Shown here: positions 34,006 to 42,851 of the stretch, in pieces
How the letters are laid out: every line of letters begins with the position of its first letter
Numbering within the stretch: the stretch's first letter is position 1
Assembly: GCF_000473105.1 (NCBI RefSeq)
Contig: NZ_KI421498.1
Coordinates: 3,294,385 to 3,358,384, forward strand
Origin: Phaeobacter inhibens DSM 16374
Lineage (GTDB): Bacteria > Pseudomonadota > Alphaproteobacteria > Rhodobacterales > Rhodobacteraceae
Reading direction: 5' to 3'
DNA: 64,000 nucleotides
Position numbers and translations under genes: made by a program
The notes under the pieces: generated by a model
What the model was told of the DNA's origin: nothing
Databases searched by the model: none
The model's input: the letters and a program-made list of their open reading frames with translations, nothing else

Positions 34006-36842
34006 TTGCCCACCTTCCATGTCAGGTCCTTGGGACCGGTGCCCACCGGTGAGGTTTGAGGCTCTACCGCAGGTTGGCTTTCGTCCAGATCCTGCGGCGC
34101 GGCGGCTTTTTCGATCTTTACCTTCAGATCGAACCACGCGGCCTGACCGGTGATCGGGTCGGAATTGGCCCAGCGAAGCCCGTCGCCCTTCGGCGGCAGC
34201 AGCTCGTGTATCAGATGATTCAGCAGGAAGCCCTTGGTGGCTTCCGGCGCGTTTTCTTCCAGTGCCCAGGCGCCCTTGCGTTTGCCAATGGCGTTCCAGG
34301 TCCAGACGGTGTTTTCATTGAGCGCCGCCATCTCCATCACGGGCACGGTGATTTCACCGTGGGGGGAGGTGACCCTGGCCCAGTCGCCATCGCTGAGGTG
34401 GTTTTCGCGCATCAGCTTGGTCGGCACATAAAGCGGATTGCGGCCGTGGATCTGGCGCAGCCAGGCGTTCTGCGTGCCCCAGGAGTGATACATTGCCATG
34501 GGGCGCTGGGTGAGGGCGTTGACGGTGAAGCCGTCGTTGCCCTGCTGATCGGTTTCATACCAGATCGGCAGCGGGTCCATCGTCTCTTTGATGCGGTCGC
34601 GTAGGTGCTCGGGCGGCTGGCGCTCACCGTGGCCTTCAGCGGCCAGCTGGAATTTGCGCAAGGGCTCCACATAAAGCTGGAACAGATAGGGCTGTGGGCT
34701 GTCAAAGAGACCGAGATTCACCGCCCAGTCCTGATAGGCCATGTTCCAGGGTTTGAAATAGCTGGCCTCGGCCGGGATATGTTCGACAAAGAAACCGCCC
34801 TTTTCGATGTATTTGTTCAGCTGTTCGGGATTCACCTCGCCCCGGCCAACCTTGTCGCCATTCTCACCGCGAAAGCCAGCCAGCGGGCCGATGCCCGGCT
34901 TGCGTTCATGGTTCACGATATAATCGGCATAGTCCTGCCATTTGGCGGTGCCGTCTTCATGGGTGAAGCCGGGCAGCTTCATCTTATTGGCAAGCTGCAC
35001 CAGCACGGTCTGGAAACCCCGCACATCGCGGTCGGGTTCGACCACAGGCCAGCGGATCGCATCCGCTGCGCCGTCGGCTTCGCAGATGGGGCGGTCCAGC
35101 AGTGAGATGCAGTCGTGGCGTTCCAGATAGGTGGTGTCGGGCAGGATCAGATCGGCATAGGCCACCATCTCCGACGAATAGGCGTCCGAATAAATGATCC
35201 GGGGGATCACATAGTCGCCGTTGTCATCGGTGTCGGTCAGCATCTCCATCACGCCGCGCGTGTTCATCGAGGAGTTCCACGACATATTCGCCATATACAT
35301 GAACAGCGTGTCGATCTTGTAGGGATCGCCGGCATGGGCGTTGGAGATCACCATATGCATCAGCCCGTGGCTGGACATCGGGTTTTCCCAGGTAAAGGCC
35401 TTGTCGATGCGGGCGGGGCTGCCGTCGGTTTTCAGCGCCAGATGTTCCGGCCCGTGTACAAAGCCCAGATGCGGGCCATCCAGCGGTTTATTCGGGGTGA
35501 CGCGGCAATGGGGCGCGGGATGCGCCTCTACCGGTTTGGGGTAGGGCGGCTTGAAGCGGAAGCCGCCGGGGGCCTCCACCGTGCCCAGCAGGATCTGCAA
35601 CACATGCAGCGCGCGGCAGGTCTGGAACCCGTTGGCATGGGCCGAGACGCCGCGCATGGAGTGCATGGCGACCGGCCGGCCTTTCATGGTTTTATGGGTT
35701 TCACCGCGGAAATCGGTCCATTCCTGATCCAGCTCAAACGCCTCGTCAAAGGCGACGCGGGCCAGTTCGGCGGCGATGGCACGGATGCGTTTGGCGGGGA
35801 TGCCGCAACGCTCAGCCACGGCTTCGGGGGCGTAGTCATCGCTGAGATAGCGCTGGGCCATCAGCTGGAACACCGACACATGGGTGATGCCATTGAGTTC
35901 AAACGAGCCGCCCAGATCGGGGCGCACGCCGCGCATATCAAAAGGCGCCAGCTTGCCGGTGGTGCGGTTGATGACCAGCGGCGCGCCGTGATCGTCGCGC
36001 AGGAACAGGCCATAGTCGGGGCTGTCCGGATCCTGATTGACCAGCACCGGCGCATTGGTGAACTGGCCGAGGTAGTCGAGGTCGATCTTGCCGGCCTTCA
36101 TCAGCACATGCACCAGCGCCAGGATGAACAGCCCGTCGGTGCCCGGCGTGATGCCGACCCAATCGTCAGCCACAGCATTGTAGCCAGAGCGGATTGGGTT
36201 TACCCCGATGACCCGCGCGCCACGCGCCTTGATCTTGCCGATGCCCATCTTGATCGGGTTGCTGTCGTGATCCTCGGCGACGCCGAACAGCATGAACAGC
36301 TTGGTATGATCCCAGTCGGGCTGGCCGAATTCCCAGAACGCGCCGCCCATGGTGTAGATGCCGGCGGTGGCCATATTGACCGAGCAGAAACCGCCATGGG
36401 CCGCATAGTTGCAGGTGCCAAAGTTCTGCGCCCAGAAACTGGTGAAGCTTTGGGATTGATCGCGGCCGGTGAAAAACGCCAGCTTTTCCGGGTTATCCTC
36501 GCGGATCGGTTCCAGCCAGCCCGCGGCGATGTCCAGCGCTTCATCCCAGGAGATTTCCTCAAACTTGCCGGAGCCGCGCGGGCCGACGCGTTTCATCGGC
36601 GCGCGCAGACGTGACGGCGCGTTGTGCTGCATGATCCCGGCGGAGCCTTTGGCGCAGAGCACGCCCTTGTTCACCGGGTGATCGCGGTTGCCTTCGATAT
36701 AGGCGACTTTCTTCTGGCCATCCTCATCCGTCTTCATGTGGACGTTGATGCCGCAGCGGCAGGCGCACATGTAGCAGGTGGTCTGGCGGATCTCGTCCGA
36801 TACGGGCGGCGAGGTGTCTAGCTGGGGCTGGGTATGTGCCAT
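34002..36842 (-). CDS. soeA: SoeA: molybdopterin catalytic subunit of a cytoplasmic sulfite dehydrogenase
   Basis: 946 residues, DMSO-reductase superfamily. The N-terminal 4Fe-4S site is Cys23, Cys26, Cys30 and Cys63 (CYMCACRC, VLCAKG). Cys153 in HGGFCSVNM is the likely Mo ligand. Molybdopterin guanine dinucleotide contacts include GVNPIRSGYN and the C-terminal SWGTQNAWLRQIHGRNPLY. No Tat signal, so the subunit faces the cytoplasm, as described for SoeABC of purple sulfur bacteria and roseobacters. It would oxidise sulfite released by Xsc to sulfate and reduce quinone. Related enzymes use polysulfide, thiosulfate or DMSO; context favours sulfite. Confidence 0.85.
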   Translation of the reverse strand: MAHTQPQLDTSPPVSDEIRQTTCYMCACRCGINVHMKTDEDGQKKVAYIEGNRDHPVNKGVLCAKGSAGIMQHNAPSRLRAPMKRVGPRGSGKFEEISWDEALDIAAGWLEPIREDNPEKLAFFTGRDQSQSFTSFWAQNFGTCNYAAHGGFCSVNMATAGIYTMGGAFWEFGQPDWDHTKLFMLFGVAEDHDSNPIKMGIGKIKARGARVIGVNPIRSGYNAVADDWVGITPGTDGLFILALVHVLMKAGKIDLDYLGQFTNAPVLVNQDPDSPDYGLFLRDDHGAPLVINRTTGKLAPFDMRGVRPDLGGSFELNGITHVSVFQLMAQRYLSDDYAPEAVAERCGIPAKRIRAIAAELARVAFDEAFELDQEWTDFRGETHKTMKGRPVAMHSMRGVSAHANGFQTCRALHVLQILLGTVEAPGGFRFKPPYPKPVEAHPAPHCRVTPNKPLDGPHLGFVHGPEHLALKTDGSPARIDKAFTWENPMSSHGLMHMVISNAHAGDPYKIDTLFMYMANMSWNSSMNTRGVMEMLTDTDDNGDYVIPRIIYSDAYSSEMVAYADLILPDTTYLERHDCISLLDRPICEADGAADAIRWPVVEPDRDVRGFQTVLVQLANKMKLPGFTHEDGTAKWQDYADYIVNHERKPGIGPLAGFRGENGDKVGRGEVNPEQLNKYIEKGGFFVEHIPAEASYFKPWNMAYQDWAVNLGLFDSPQPYLFQLYVEPLRKFQLAAEGHGERQPPEHLRDRIKETMDPLPIWYETDQQGNDGFTVNALTQRPMAMYHSWGTQNAWLRQIHGRNPLYVPTKLMRENHLSDGDWARVTSPHGEITVPVMEMAALNENTVWTWNAIGKRKGAWALEENAPEATKGFLLNHLIHELLPPKGDGLRWANSDPITGQAAWFDLKVKIEKAAAPQDLDESQPAVEPQTSPVGTGPKDLTWKVGK

Positions 36843-36918
36843 GGTGTCCCTGTTTGATGATGCGCCGGGCCTGCATGGGCCGGGCGGCGTTATTTGGTGT
36901 GGCGCGGAGCGTGGCGGA

Positions 36919-38052
36919 TCAGCGCGTATTTATTGGAATATAGGCGCGGGGTTCCGGCCCGTTGTAAAGGGTCAGCGGGCGGATCAGGATATTGCCGCGC
37001 TGCTGTTCGATGCACTGGATGATCCAGCCGGGCATCCGCCCGATGGCAAAGATCGGCACGTAGAGATCCATCGCGATGCCATGCAATTGGTAGATCACGC
37101 CGGAGTAGAAATCGACATTCACGTTGAGACCATGGCGCGCGTAGGGTTGCATCGCCTCAACCACGGCTTGCAGGATTTCGTACCATTCGGGCGCGCCCAT
37201 TTCCGCGCCCAGCTGGCGCACGCCGTCGCGCATGTGCCGCGCGCGGGGGTCTTCCTTGCGGTAGACGCGGTGGCCAAATCCGGTGACGGCCTCCTTGGCG
37301 GCGCGCTTGGCCTTCACGTAGGCGGCGGCTTTGTCGGGGGTGCCGATCTCATGCACCATTTTCATCACGTCCTCGGCAGCGCCGCCATGGGCCGGACCTG
37401 CAAGGGTAGAGAGCGCGGTGACGATCCCGCCGTGCAGATTGGTCTCTGTCCCGATGGTGACGCGCGCGGCAAAGCTGGAGGCATTGGCGCCATGTTCGGC
37501 GTGCAGGATGAAATCCACATCCGCCAGCCGGGTCGCCTCGGGTGTGGGTTTCTCGCCCTTCAGCATCCACAGCCAGTTGCCCGCATGGCTGAGATCCATG
37601 TCCGGGGCCACAACTTCGCGGCCATTTCGGATCGCGTCATGGGCCGCGATGATGATCGGCACCTGCGAAATCAGCCGGATCCCGTTGGCGACAAAAGCGT
37701 CTTCGCCGACCTGCTGGCTGTTCGGTTCCAGTGCCGCAAGCGCCGAGACGGCGGTGCGCAGCACGTCCATCGGATGGCCATCCTTGGTGGCGCGGATGAT
37801 ATCGAGCACCGCCGACGGCAGTACGCGTGCGGTTTTCAATGCGGCGTCAAACTCTGCGAGTTGGTCTGCGGTCGGCAGCTCGCCGTGGATCAGCAGGTAG
37901 CAGACTTCCTCAAAGGTGGAGTGGGTGGCGAGATCGTGGATCGAACAGCCGCGATAGCTCAGCTCTCCCTTGGCGCCATCAATGTCGGAAACCCCGGAGC
38001 GTTCGAAGTAGATCCCCTTGAGGCCGCGGTTGATCTTGACGTTATCGCTCAT
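36919..38052 (-). CDS. citrate synthase, short (citrate/methylcitrate synthase) type
   Basis: 377 residues, the length of the short bacterial-archaeal and PrpC type rather than the 430-residue GltA. Catalytic residues are in LHAEHGANASSF (His), GFGHRVYRKEDPRA (His) and NVNVDFYSG (Asp). It condenses acetyl-CoA (or propionyl-CoA) with oxaloacetate. Located between pta and soeA; transcribed toward soeA with a 76-bp gap, so it may lead the soe transcript. With Xsc-Pta supplying acetyl-CoA, a dedicated citrate synthase for taurine carbon is plausible. AAAGGAG precedes the ATG at 38052. Confidence 0.92.
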   Translation of the reverse strand: MSDNVKINRGLKGIYFERSGVSDIDGAKGELSYRGCSIHDLATHSTFEEVCYLLIHGELPTADQLAEFDAALKTARVLPSAVLDIIRATKDGHPMDVLRTAVSALAALEPNSQQVGEDAFVANGIRLISQVPIIIAAHDAIRNGREVVAPDMDLSHAGNWLWMLKGEKPTPEATRLADVDFILHAEHGANASSFAARVTIGTETNLHGGIVTALSTLAGPAHGGAAEDVMKMVHEIGTPDKAAAYVKAKRAAKEAVTGFGHRVYRKEDPRARHMRDGVRQLGAEMGAPEWYEILQAVVEAMQPYARHGLNVNVDFYSGVIYQLHGIAMDLYVPIFAIGRMPGWIIQCIEQQRGNILIRPLTLYNGPEPRAYIPINTR

Positions 38053-38084
38053 TGCTGGCTCCTTTCCCCGCAAGGGAGATCAAA

Positions 38085-38936
38085 ATGACTGTACTTGAAA
38101 AGGCATATGCGCTGGCCCGCAACCGTAGGGCGCGGGTGGTGTTCCCCGAAATGGACGACCCCAGAGTGGCGGCTGCGGTGGACCAGCTGACCCGCGAGGG
38201 GCTGGTTGAGGCGGTGCCTTTGGCGCCGGTGTCTGACGCGCATGTGGAGGTGCTGGTGGCCGCGCGCGGCATGAAGGAAGGTATCGCCAAGCGGATGCTC
38301 GCAAAACCTTTGTACCGCGCGGCGGCAATGGTGGCTGCAGGCGAGGCGGATGCGATGGTGGCGGGCGCGGATGTGCCCACGCGTCGGGTGATTGAGGCGG
38401 CCAGCATCGGCATCGGGCTGGATGCAGGGGTCAGTACCGCGTCATCGTTTTTTCTGATGCTGTTTCCCGATGGGCGCGAATTGGTGTTTGCCGATTGCGC
38501 GGTAAATGTCGCGCCGGATGCAGCACAACTGGCTGATATTGCACGGGCCTCTGCGCGTTCGGCTGAGACGCTCTTGGGGTCTGCGCGGGTTGCGATGCTA
38601 TCGTTTTCCACCGGCACCTCGGGCGATGGCGACAGCGTGGCACTGGTGCGCGCGGCGGCAGAGGCCAGCGGATTTGCAGGCCCGGTGCAGGCAGATGCGG
38701 CGCTGAACACTGCGATTGCCGAGAAGAAAGGCATCGCTCCGGTTGAGGCCAATGTGCTGATCTTCCCGACGCTGGATGCGGGCAACATCGGGTACAAACT
38801 CTGCCAGGAATTGGGCGGCGCGCAGGCGCTGGGGCCGTTCCTGCAGGGCTTTGCCAAGCCGGTTTGCGATCTGAGCCGAGGTGCCTCGGTCGAGGATATC
38901 GTGGCGGCGACGGTGTTGACGGTGGCGCAGATCTGA
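38085..38936 (+). CDS. pta: phosphate acetyltransferase
   Basis: 283 residues, about 40 shorter than the usual 320-residue bacterial Pta. RRARVVFPEMDDPRV, ADAMVAGADVPTRRVIEA and the C-terminal LGPFLQGFAKPVCDLSRG are all family blocks. It converts acetyl phosphate, the Xsc product, to acetyl-CoA. It is transcribed opposite to xsc and ackA and starts only 32 bp from the divergent citrate synthase start, so the two promoters must overlap each other's 5' regions. CAAGGGAG precedes the ATG. Confidence 0.93.
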   Translation: MTVLEKAYALARNRRARVVFPEMDDPRVAAAVDQLTREGLVEAVPLAPVSDAHVEVLVAARGMKEGIAKRMLAKPLYRAAAMVAAGEADAMVAGADVPTRRVIEAASIGIGLDAGVSTASSFFLMLFPDGRELVFADCAVNVAPDAAQLADIARASARSAETLLGSARVAMLSFSTGTSGDGDSVALVRAAAEASGFAGPVQADAALNTAIAEKKGIAPVEANVLIFPTLDAGNIGYKLCQELGGAQALGPFLQGFAKPVCDLSRGASVEDIVAATVLTVAQI

Positions 38937-38973
38937 TCTGACGCCGGGCCGGACAGGAGGACGGGAGCGGCGA

Positions 38974-40134
38974 TCATGGCGTCCCCATCAGGGTCTGGGC
39001 GTCCATCGCGATCTGGCGCTCTTCCTCGGCCTCGACCACCCAGATCGCCACCTTAGAGCTGCCCGCATGCAGGCGCGATTTGCGGGCGTGGTTGGCATCG
39101 ACATCCATGCGCGCGCCGATCCATTCCAGACCGCGCAGGATGCGGGCGCGCACACCCACCGCGTTTTCGCCGATGCCGCCGGTGAAGGCGATGGCATCCA
39201 GCCCCTCCATTGCGGCAATCAGACTGCCTGCATGACGCAGGCTCCAATAGCAGAAATGTTCGATGGCAAAGGCGCTGTCAGCGCTGGGGTCGAGCATCAG
39301 GTTGCGCATATCGGATTTGCCGCCCGACAGGCCAAGCAGGCCGCTTTCGTTGTTGAGGATCGCCTTGGTGCGGTCGAGGCCGTTGTCCTCGACCAGGCGT
39401 AGCACCGCATTGGCGTCGATCCCGCCCGACCGCGTGCCCATGGTCAGGCCATCCAGGGGTGAATAGCCCATGGTGGTGGCAACGGACTGGCCATTGCGGA
39501 TCGCACAGAGCGACGCGCCATTGCCGAGGTGAAACGCCAGCAGGCGCGAGGGCAGGGCGGCGCCGGAAATTTCCGGCAGGCGCCGCACCAGCGAGGCGTA
39601 GGACAGCCCGTGAAACCCGTAGCGGCGGATGCCCTTGGTCTCTTCCACGCGAGGGATCGCATAGCGGGTTGCGACCTCTGGGTTGGTGGCGTGAAACGAG
39701 GTGTCAAAGCTGGCAAACTGCGGCAGATCGGGGGCAGTGGTGGCCATGGTGTCGATCGCGGCGAGGCTATGGGGGTTGTGCAGCGGGGCCAGCGGGGTGC
39801 AGTCGGCGATTTCGGTCCGGATCTCGGGCGTGATCCGCACCGGCTTGGTCAGTTTGCGCCCGCCATGCACGACCCTGTGACCCACGGCTGCCAGCTGTGT
39901 CGGGTCAAGCCCGTGGTCGGGCAGCGCTGCGAGGATCGCGGCGAGCGCTTCGGCATGGGTGGGGAACTGGCTGTCGCGGCTGGTGTCTGCGATGCGCAGG
40001 CGCGATTGCGGCGTGCCGATCCCCTCGGCCAGACCGGCGAGCCGCTGATTGAGATCCGTATCGAAGATCGCGAATTTGATCGAGGAGGAGCCTGCATTGA
40101 GGATCAGGATATTGTCGGCGGATCGGGGGCTCAT
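38974..40134 (-). CDS. ackA: acetate kinase
   Basis: 386 residues. ILNAGSSSIKFAIF (phosphate site), VGHRVVHGGRK, the catalytic FDTSFHATNPEVATRYAIPR region and GIDANAVLRLVEDN plus FTGGIGENAVGVR are all present. It interconverts acetyl phosphate and acetate with ATP formation, giving an energy-conserving outlet for the Xsc product. It overlaps the TauE-like gene by ATGA and is convergent with pta. Confidence 0.96.
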   Translation of the reverse strand: MSPRSADNILILNAGSSSIKFAIFDTDLNQRLAGLAEGIGTPQSRLRIADTSRDSQFPTHAEALAAILAALPDHGLDPTQLAAVGHRVVHGGRKLTKPVRITPEIRTEIADCTPLAPLHNPHSLAAIDTMATTAPDLPQFASFDTSFHATNPEVATRYAIPRVEETKGIRRYGFHGLSYASLVRRLPEISGAALPSRLLAFHLGNGASLCAIRNGQSVATTMGYSPLDGLTMGTRSGGIDANAVLRLVEDNGLDRTKAILNNESGLLGLSGGKSDMRNLMLDPSADSAFAIEHFCYWSLRHAGSLIAAMEGLDAIAFTGGIGENAVGVRARILRGLEWIGARMDVDANHARKSRLHAGSSKVAIWVVEAEEERQIAMDAQTLMGTP

Positions 40135-40877
40135 AGCGCAACCTTCGCGATATTGAGGGCGGCCAGAGCCGCCAGAAGGGTGACGACATAGCGGCGAAAC
40201 AGATGCGGCGCGGCGAGCGCAAAGCCGCGAGAGCCGACCCAGACACCTGCGCCGAGGATGGGAAAGGCAAGGAGAACCCCCCAGAGCGTGTCCGGCCCGG
40301 TCAGCCCATGGGCGGACATCACCGGCAGGGCCATCAGGTCGATACCGGTGAGAAACACGATCATCGTGGCGCGAAACACCGCAGGCGGGATCGGCTGCGC
40401 GGTCATGAAGGCGGCAGCGGGCAGACCGCCGACGCCGGCGCTATTGGCCATGCCGGAAGCCATGCCCACAGCGACATGGCCGACGGTGCCGATGGGGCGC
40501 GCGAGGCTCCAGCCGCTGAGCAAGAGCAGGCTGAGCACAAAGATCAGCACCGAGATTACCAGCCGCGCCTGATCCGGGCCAAGGCGGGCCATCACGGCCA
40601 CGGCGGGCAGGGTCGCAACGGCGGCACCTGCCAGCAGAGCGAAGGATCTGCGCCAATCGATATGGGGGCGGATGCCGCGCGCCTGAAAGGCGGTCATCGC
40701 AATCTCGCAGGCAAAAACCACAGGGATCAGCGGCAGCGGATTGGTGACGAGTGCGGCGAGAATGATGAAGATCGCGGAGAACCCGAAGCCTGAGTATCCG
40801 CGGATAAAGGCCGCCGCAAACAATGCGGCGGCCAGAAAGGCGCCCGCGCCCATTGAGAGATCAAAAGGCAGGGGCAT
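40131..40877 (-). CDS. TauE/SafE family membrane protein, probable sulfite exporter
   Basis: 248 residues with about seven or eight hydrophobic segments and the family start FIRGYSGFGFSAIFI; a second repeat begins near SGMANSAGVGGLPAAAFM. PF01925 proteins beside xsc (TauE, TauZ, SafE) are thought to export sulfite, sulfate or sulfoacetate. It follows xsc by five bases and overlaps ackA, so it belongs to the xsc operon. Transport of sulfite is an inference from context. Confidence 0.85.
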   Translation of the reverse strand: MPLPFDLSMGAGAFLAAALFAAAFIRGYSGFGFSAIFIILAALVTNPLPLIPVVFACEIAMTAFQARGIRPHIDWRRSFALLAGAAVATLPAVAVMARLGPDQARLVISVLIFVLSLLLLSGWSLARPIGTVGHVAVGMASGMANSAGVGGLPAAAFMTAQPIPPAVFRATMIVFLTGIDLMALPVMSAHGLTGPDTLWGVLLAFPILGAGVWVGSRGFALAAPHLFRRYVVTLLAALAALNIAKVAL

Positions 40878-40882
40878 TTGCG

Positions 40883-42658
40883 TCAGACCTGCTGCTCGCG
40901 CATGTCGGCCTTGTCGATGCCTGCCACGCGGACCGGCTTCTTCATGGCGTCACGGCGGAACGGTTCGCCCAGTTCCTGATTGATCATGGCTTCGATCAGG
41001 GTGGTTTTGCCGTTTTTCTGATCCTCGATGGCCTGCGCCAGCGCCGAGGTCAGCTCATCCATGGTGCGGGCCACAACGCCGTTGAGACCACAGGCCTTGG
41101 CGATGCCTGCATAAGAGACCTGCTCGTCCAGTTCGGTGCCGACGAAGTTGTCATCGAACCACAGGGTGGAGTTCCGCTTCTCCGCGCCCCACTGGTAGTT
41201 GCGGAACACGATATGGGTGATCGCGGGCCATTCACCGCGGCCAATCGCGGTCAGCTCGGTCACGGCGATGCCGAAGGCACCATCGCCAGAAAAGCCGACA
41301 ACCGGGGTATCCGGGCAGCCGATCTTCGCGCCGACAATGGCGGGCAGACCATAGCCACAGGGACCAAAGAGGCCGGGGGCGAGGTATTTGCGCCCCTCGT
41401 CAAAGGAGGGGTAGGCGTTGCCGATGGCGCAGTTGTTGCCGATGTCAGAGGAGATGATCGCCTCACGGGGGAGGGCCTGCTGGATGGCGCGCCACGCCAT
41501 GCGCGGGCTCATCCATTCGGGTTTGTCGGCACGGGCGCGCTGGTTCCAGGTGGTGCCCGGATCGTCGTCCTCGTGGGTCATTTCAGTCAGCTGCTGCGCC
41601 CAGCGGGATTTGGTTTCCGAGATGCGATTCTTGCGCTCCTCGCGGCCTGCATCGCCTGCGGTGTCGCTCAGCTGGGAGAGGATCCCGGAGGCCACTTTGG
41701 CCGCGTCGCCGATGATGCCGACGGAGACTTTCTTGGTCAGGCCGATGCGATCGGGGTTGATATCGACCTGGATAATTTTGGCGTTGGCCGGCCAGTATTC
41801 CATGCCGTAACCCGGCAGGGTGGAGAACGGGTTCAGACGGGTGCCGAGGCAGAGGACGACGTCGGCGTCCTTGATCAGCTCCATCCCGGCCTTGGAGCCG
41901 TTGTAGCCGAGCGGACCTGCAAACAGCGGGTGGTTGCCGGGAAAGGCGTCATTGTGCTGATAACCCACGCAGACCGGGGCATCCAGACGTTCGGCCAGTT
42001 CTTGAGAGGCTGCGATGCCGCCTTTGGAGAGAACCACACCAGCGCCGTTCAGGATCACGGGGTTCTTGGCTTCAGACAGCAGCTTTGCCGCGTCACTGAC
42101 GGCGGTTTCGCCACCGGAGGGGCGTTCGAATTCGACGATGGCGGGCAGCTCGATGTCGATGACCTGGGTCCACATATCGCGGGGGATGTTCAGCTGCGCC
42201 GGGGCTGACGCACGTTTGGCGTTCATGATCACACGGTTCAGAACCTCGGCGACGCGGGAGGGGTCGCGGACCTCTTCCTGATAGGCCACGCAGTCGGCGA
42301 ACATGCGCATCTGTTCCATTTCCTGGAAACCGCCCTGACCAATGGTCTTGTTTGCGGCTTGCGGGGTGACCAGCAGCAGCGGGGTGTGGTTCCAATAGGC
42401 GGTTTTCACGGCGGTGACGAAGTTGGTGATGCCGGGGCCGTTCTGCGCGATCATCATCGACATCTTGCCGGTGGCGCGGGTGTAACCATCGGCCATCATG
42501 CCGCCGGAGCCTTCATGGGCGCAGTCCCAGAAGGTGATCCCCGCTTCGGGAAAGATGTCGGAAATCGGCATCATGGCCGAGCCGATAATGCCAAACGCAT
42601 GTTGGATGCCATGCATTTGCAGTGTTTTTACAAATGCTTCCTCGGTGGTCATTTTCAT
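40883..42658 (-). CDS. xsc: sulfoacetaldehyde acetyltransferase
   Basis: 591 residues. Thiamine-diphosphate enzyme that converts sulfoacetaldehyde plus phosphate to acetyl phosphate and sulfite. N-terminal Pyr domain with HAFGIIGSAMMPISD and CAHEGSGGMMADGYTR (catalytic Glu), central domain, and C-terminal PP domain with GFSGDGAFGIAVTELTAIGR and FRNYQWGAEKRNSTLW. The motifs are those of Xsc rather than acetolactate synthase. AGGAG lies before the ATG. Leads the xsc-tauE-ackA operon; paired TauR-box-like repeats lie 83-115 bases upstream. Confidence 0.97.
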   Translation of the reverse strand: MKMTTEEAFVKTLQMHGIQHAFGIIGSAMMPISDIFPEAGITFWDCAHEGSGGMMADGYTRATGKMSMMIAQNGPGITNFVTAVKTAYWNHTPLLLVTPQAANKTIGQGGFQEMEQMRMFADCVAYQEEVRDPSRVAEVLNRVIMNAKRASAPAQLNIPRDMWTQVIDIELPAIVEFERPSGGETAVSDAAKLLSEAKNPVILNGAGVVLSKGGIAASQELAERLDAPVCVGYQHNDAFPGNHPLFAGPLGYNGSKAGMELIKDADVVLCLGTRLNPFSTLPGYGMEYWPANAKIIQVDINPDRIGLTKKVSVGIIGDAAKVASGILSQLSDTAGDAGREERKNRISETKSRWAQQLTEMTHEDDDPGTTWNQRARADKPEWMSPRMAWRAIQQALPREAIISSDIGNNCAIGNAYPSFDEGRKYLAPGLFGPCGYGLPAIVGAKIGCPDTPVVGFSGDGAFGIAVTELTAIGRGEWPAITHIVFRNYQWGAEKRNSTLWFDDNFVGTELDEQVSYAGIAKACGLNGVVARTMDELTSALAQAIEDQKNGKTTLIEAMINQELGEPFRRDAMKKPVRVAGIDKADMREQQV

Positions 42659-42740
42659 CGCGTATTCTCCTGATGAGACGCCAAAAGGGCCGGCACAAAG
42701 GCCGGGATGAATCTGGTGTATTCCGCCCGGCAGACCCGGG

Positions 42741-42773
42741 TTAGGGCCAGTTCCCGCCCCGGCTTAGTACCAG
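42741..42773 (-). promoter_or_regulatory. paired TauR-box-like direct repeats upstream of xsc
   Basis: On the minus strand: CTGGTACTAA (42773-42764) and CTGGCCCTAA (42750-42741), 23 bp apart start to start. They resemble the CTGGACYTAA box reported for Rhodobacter capsulatus TauR. The position suits activation of xsc. Confidence 0.7.
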
Positions 42774-42851
42774 TATGCGACGGGGTGTTGAATGCTGCGG
42801 TGCAGCGTCAAGCAGGCGGCCGTGAGGCGGGCGAACCACGGCTGTGGCTGG

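Noticed and set aside
35115..36614. 499-residue open frame on the plus strand opposite soeA
   Set aside because: It mirrors soeA in a GC-rich region, has no family resemblance, and its composition (His, Arg, Gly, Ala rich) is that of a shadow frame.
34002..36842. Formate dehydrogenase, DMSO reductase or polysulfide reductase identity for the molybdoenzyme
   Set aside because: No Tat signal, and linkage to xsc, tpa and a sulfite exporter fits SoeABC better. Phylogeny would be needed for proof.
40823..42208. 461-residue open frame on the plus strand opposite xsc
   Set aside because: Shadow of xsc, which has unmistakable motifs in the other strand.
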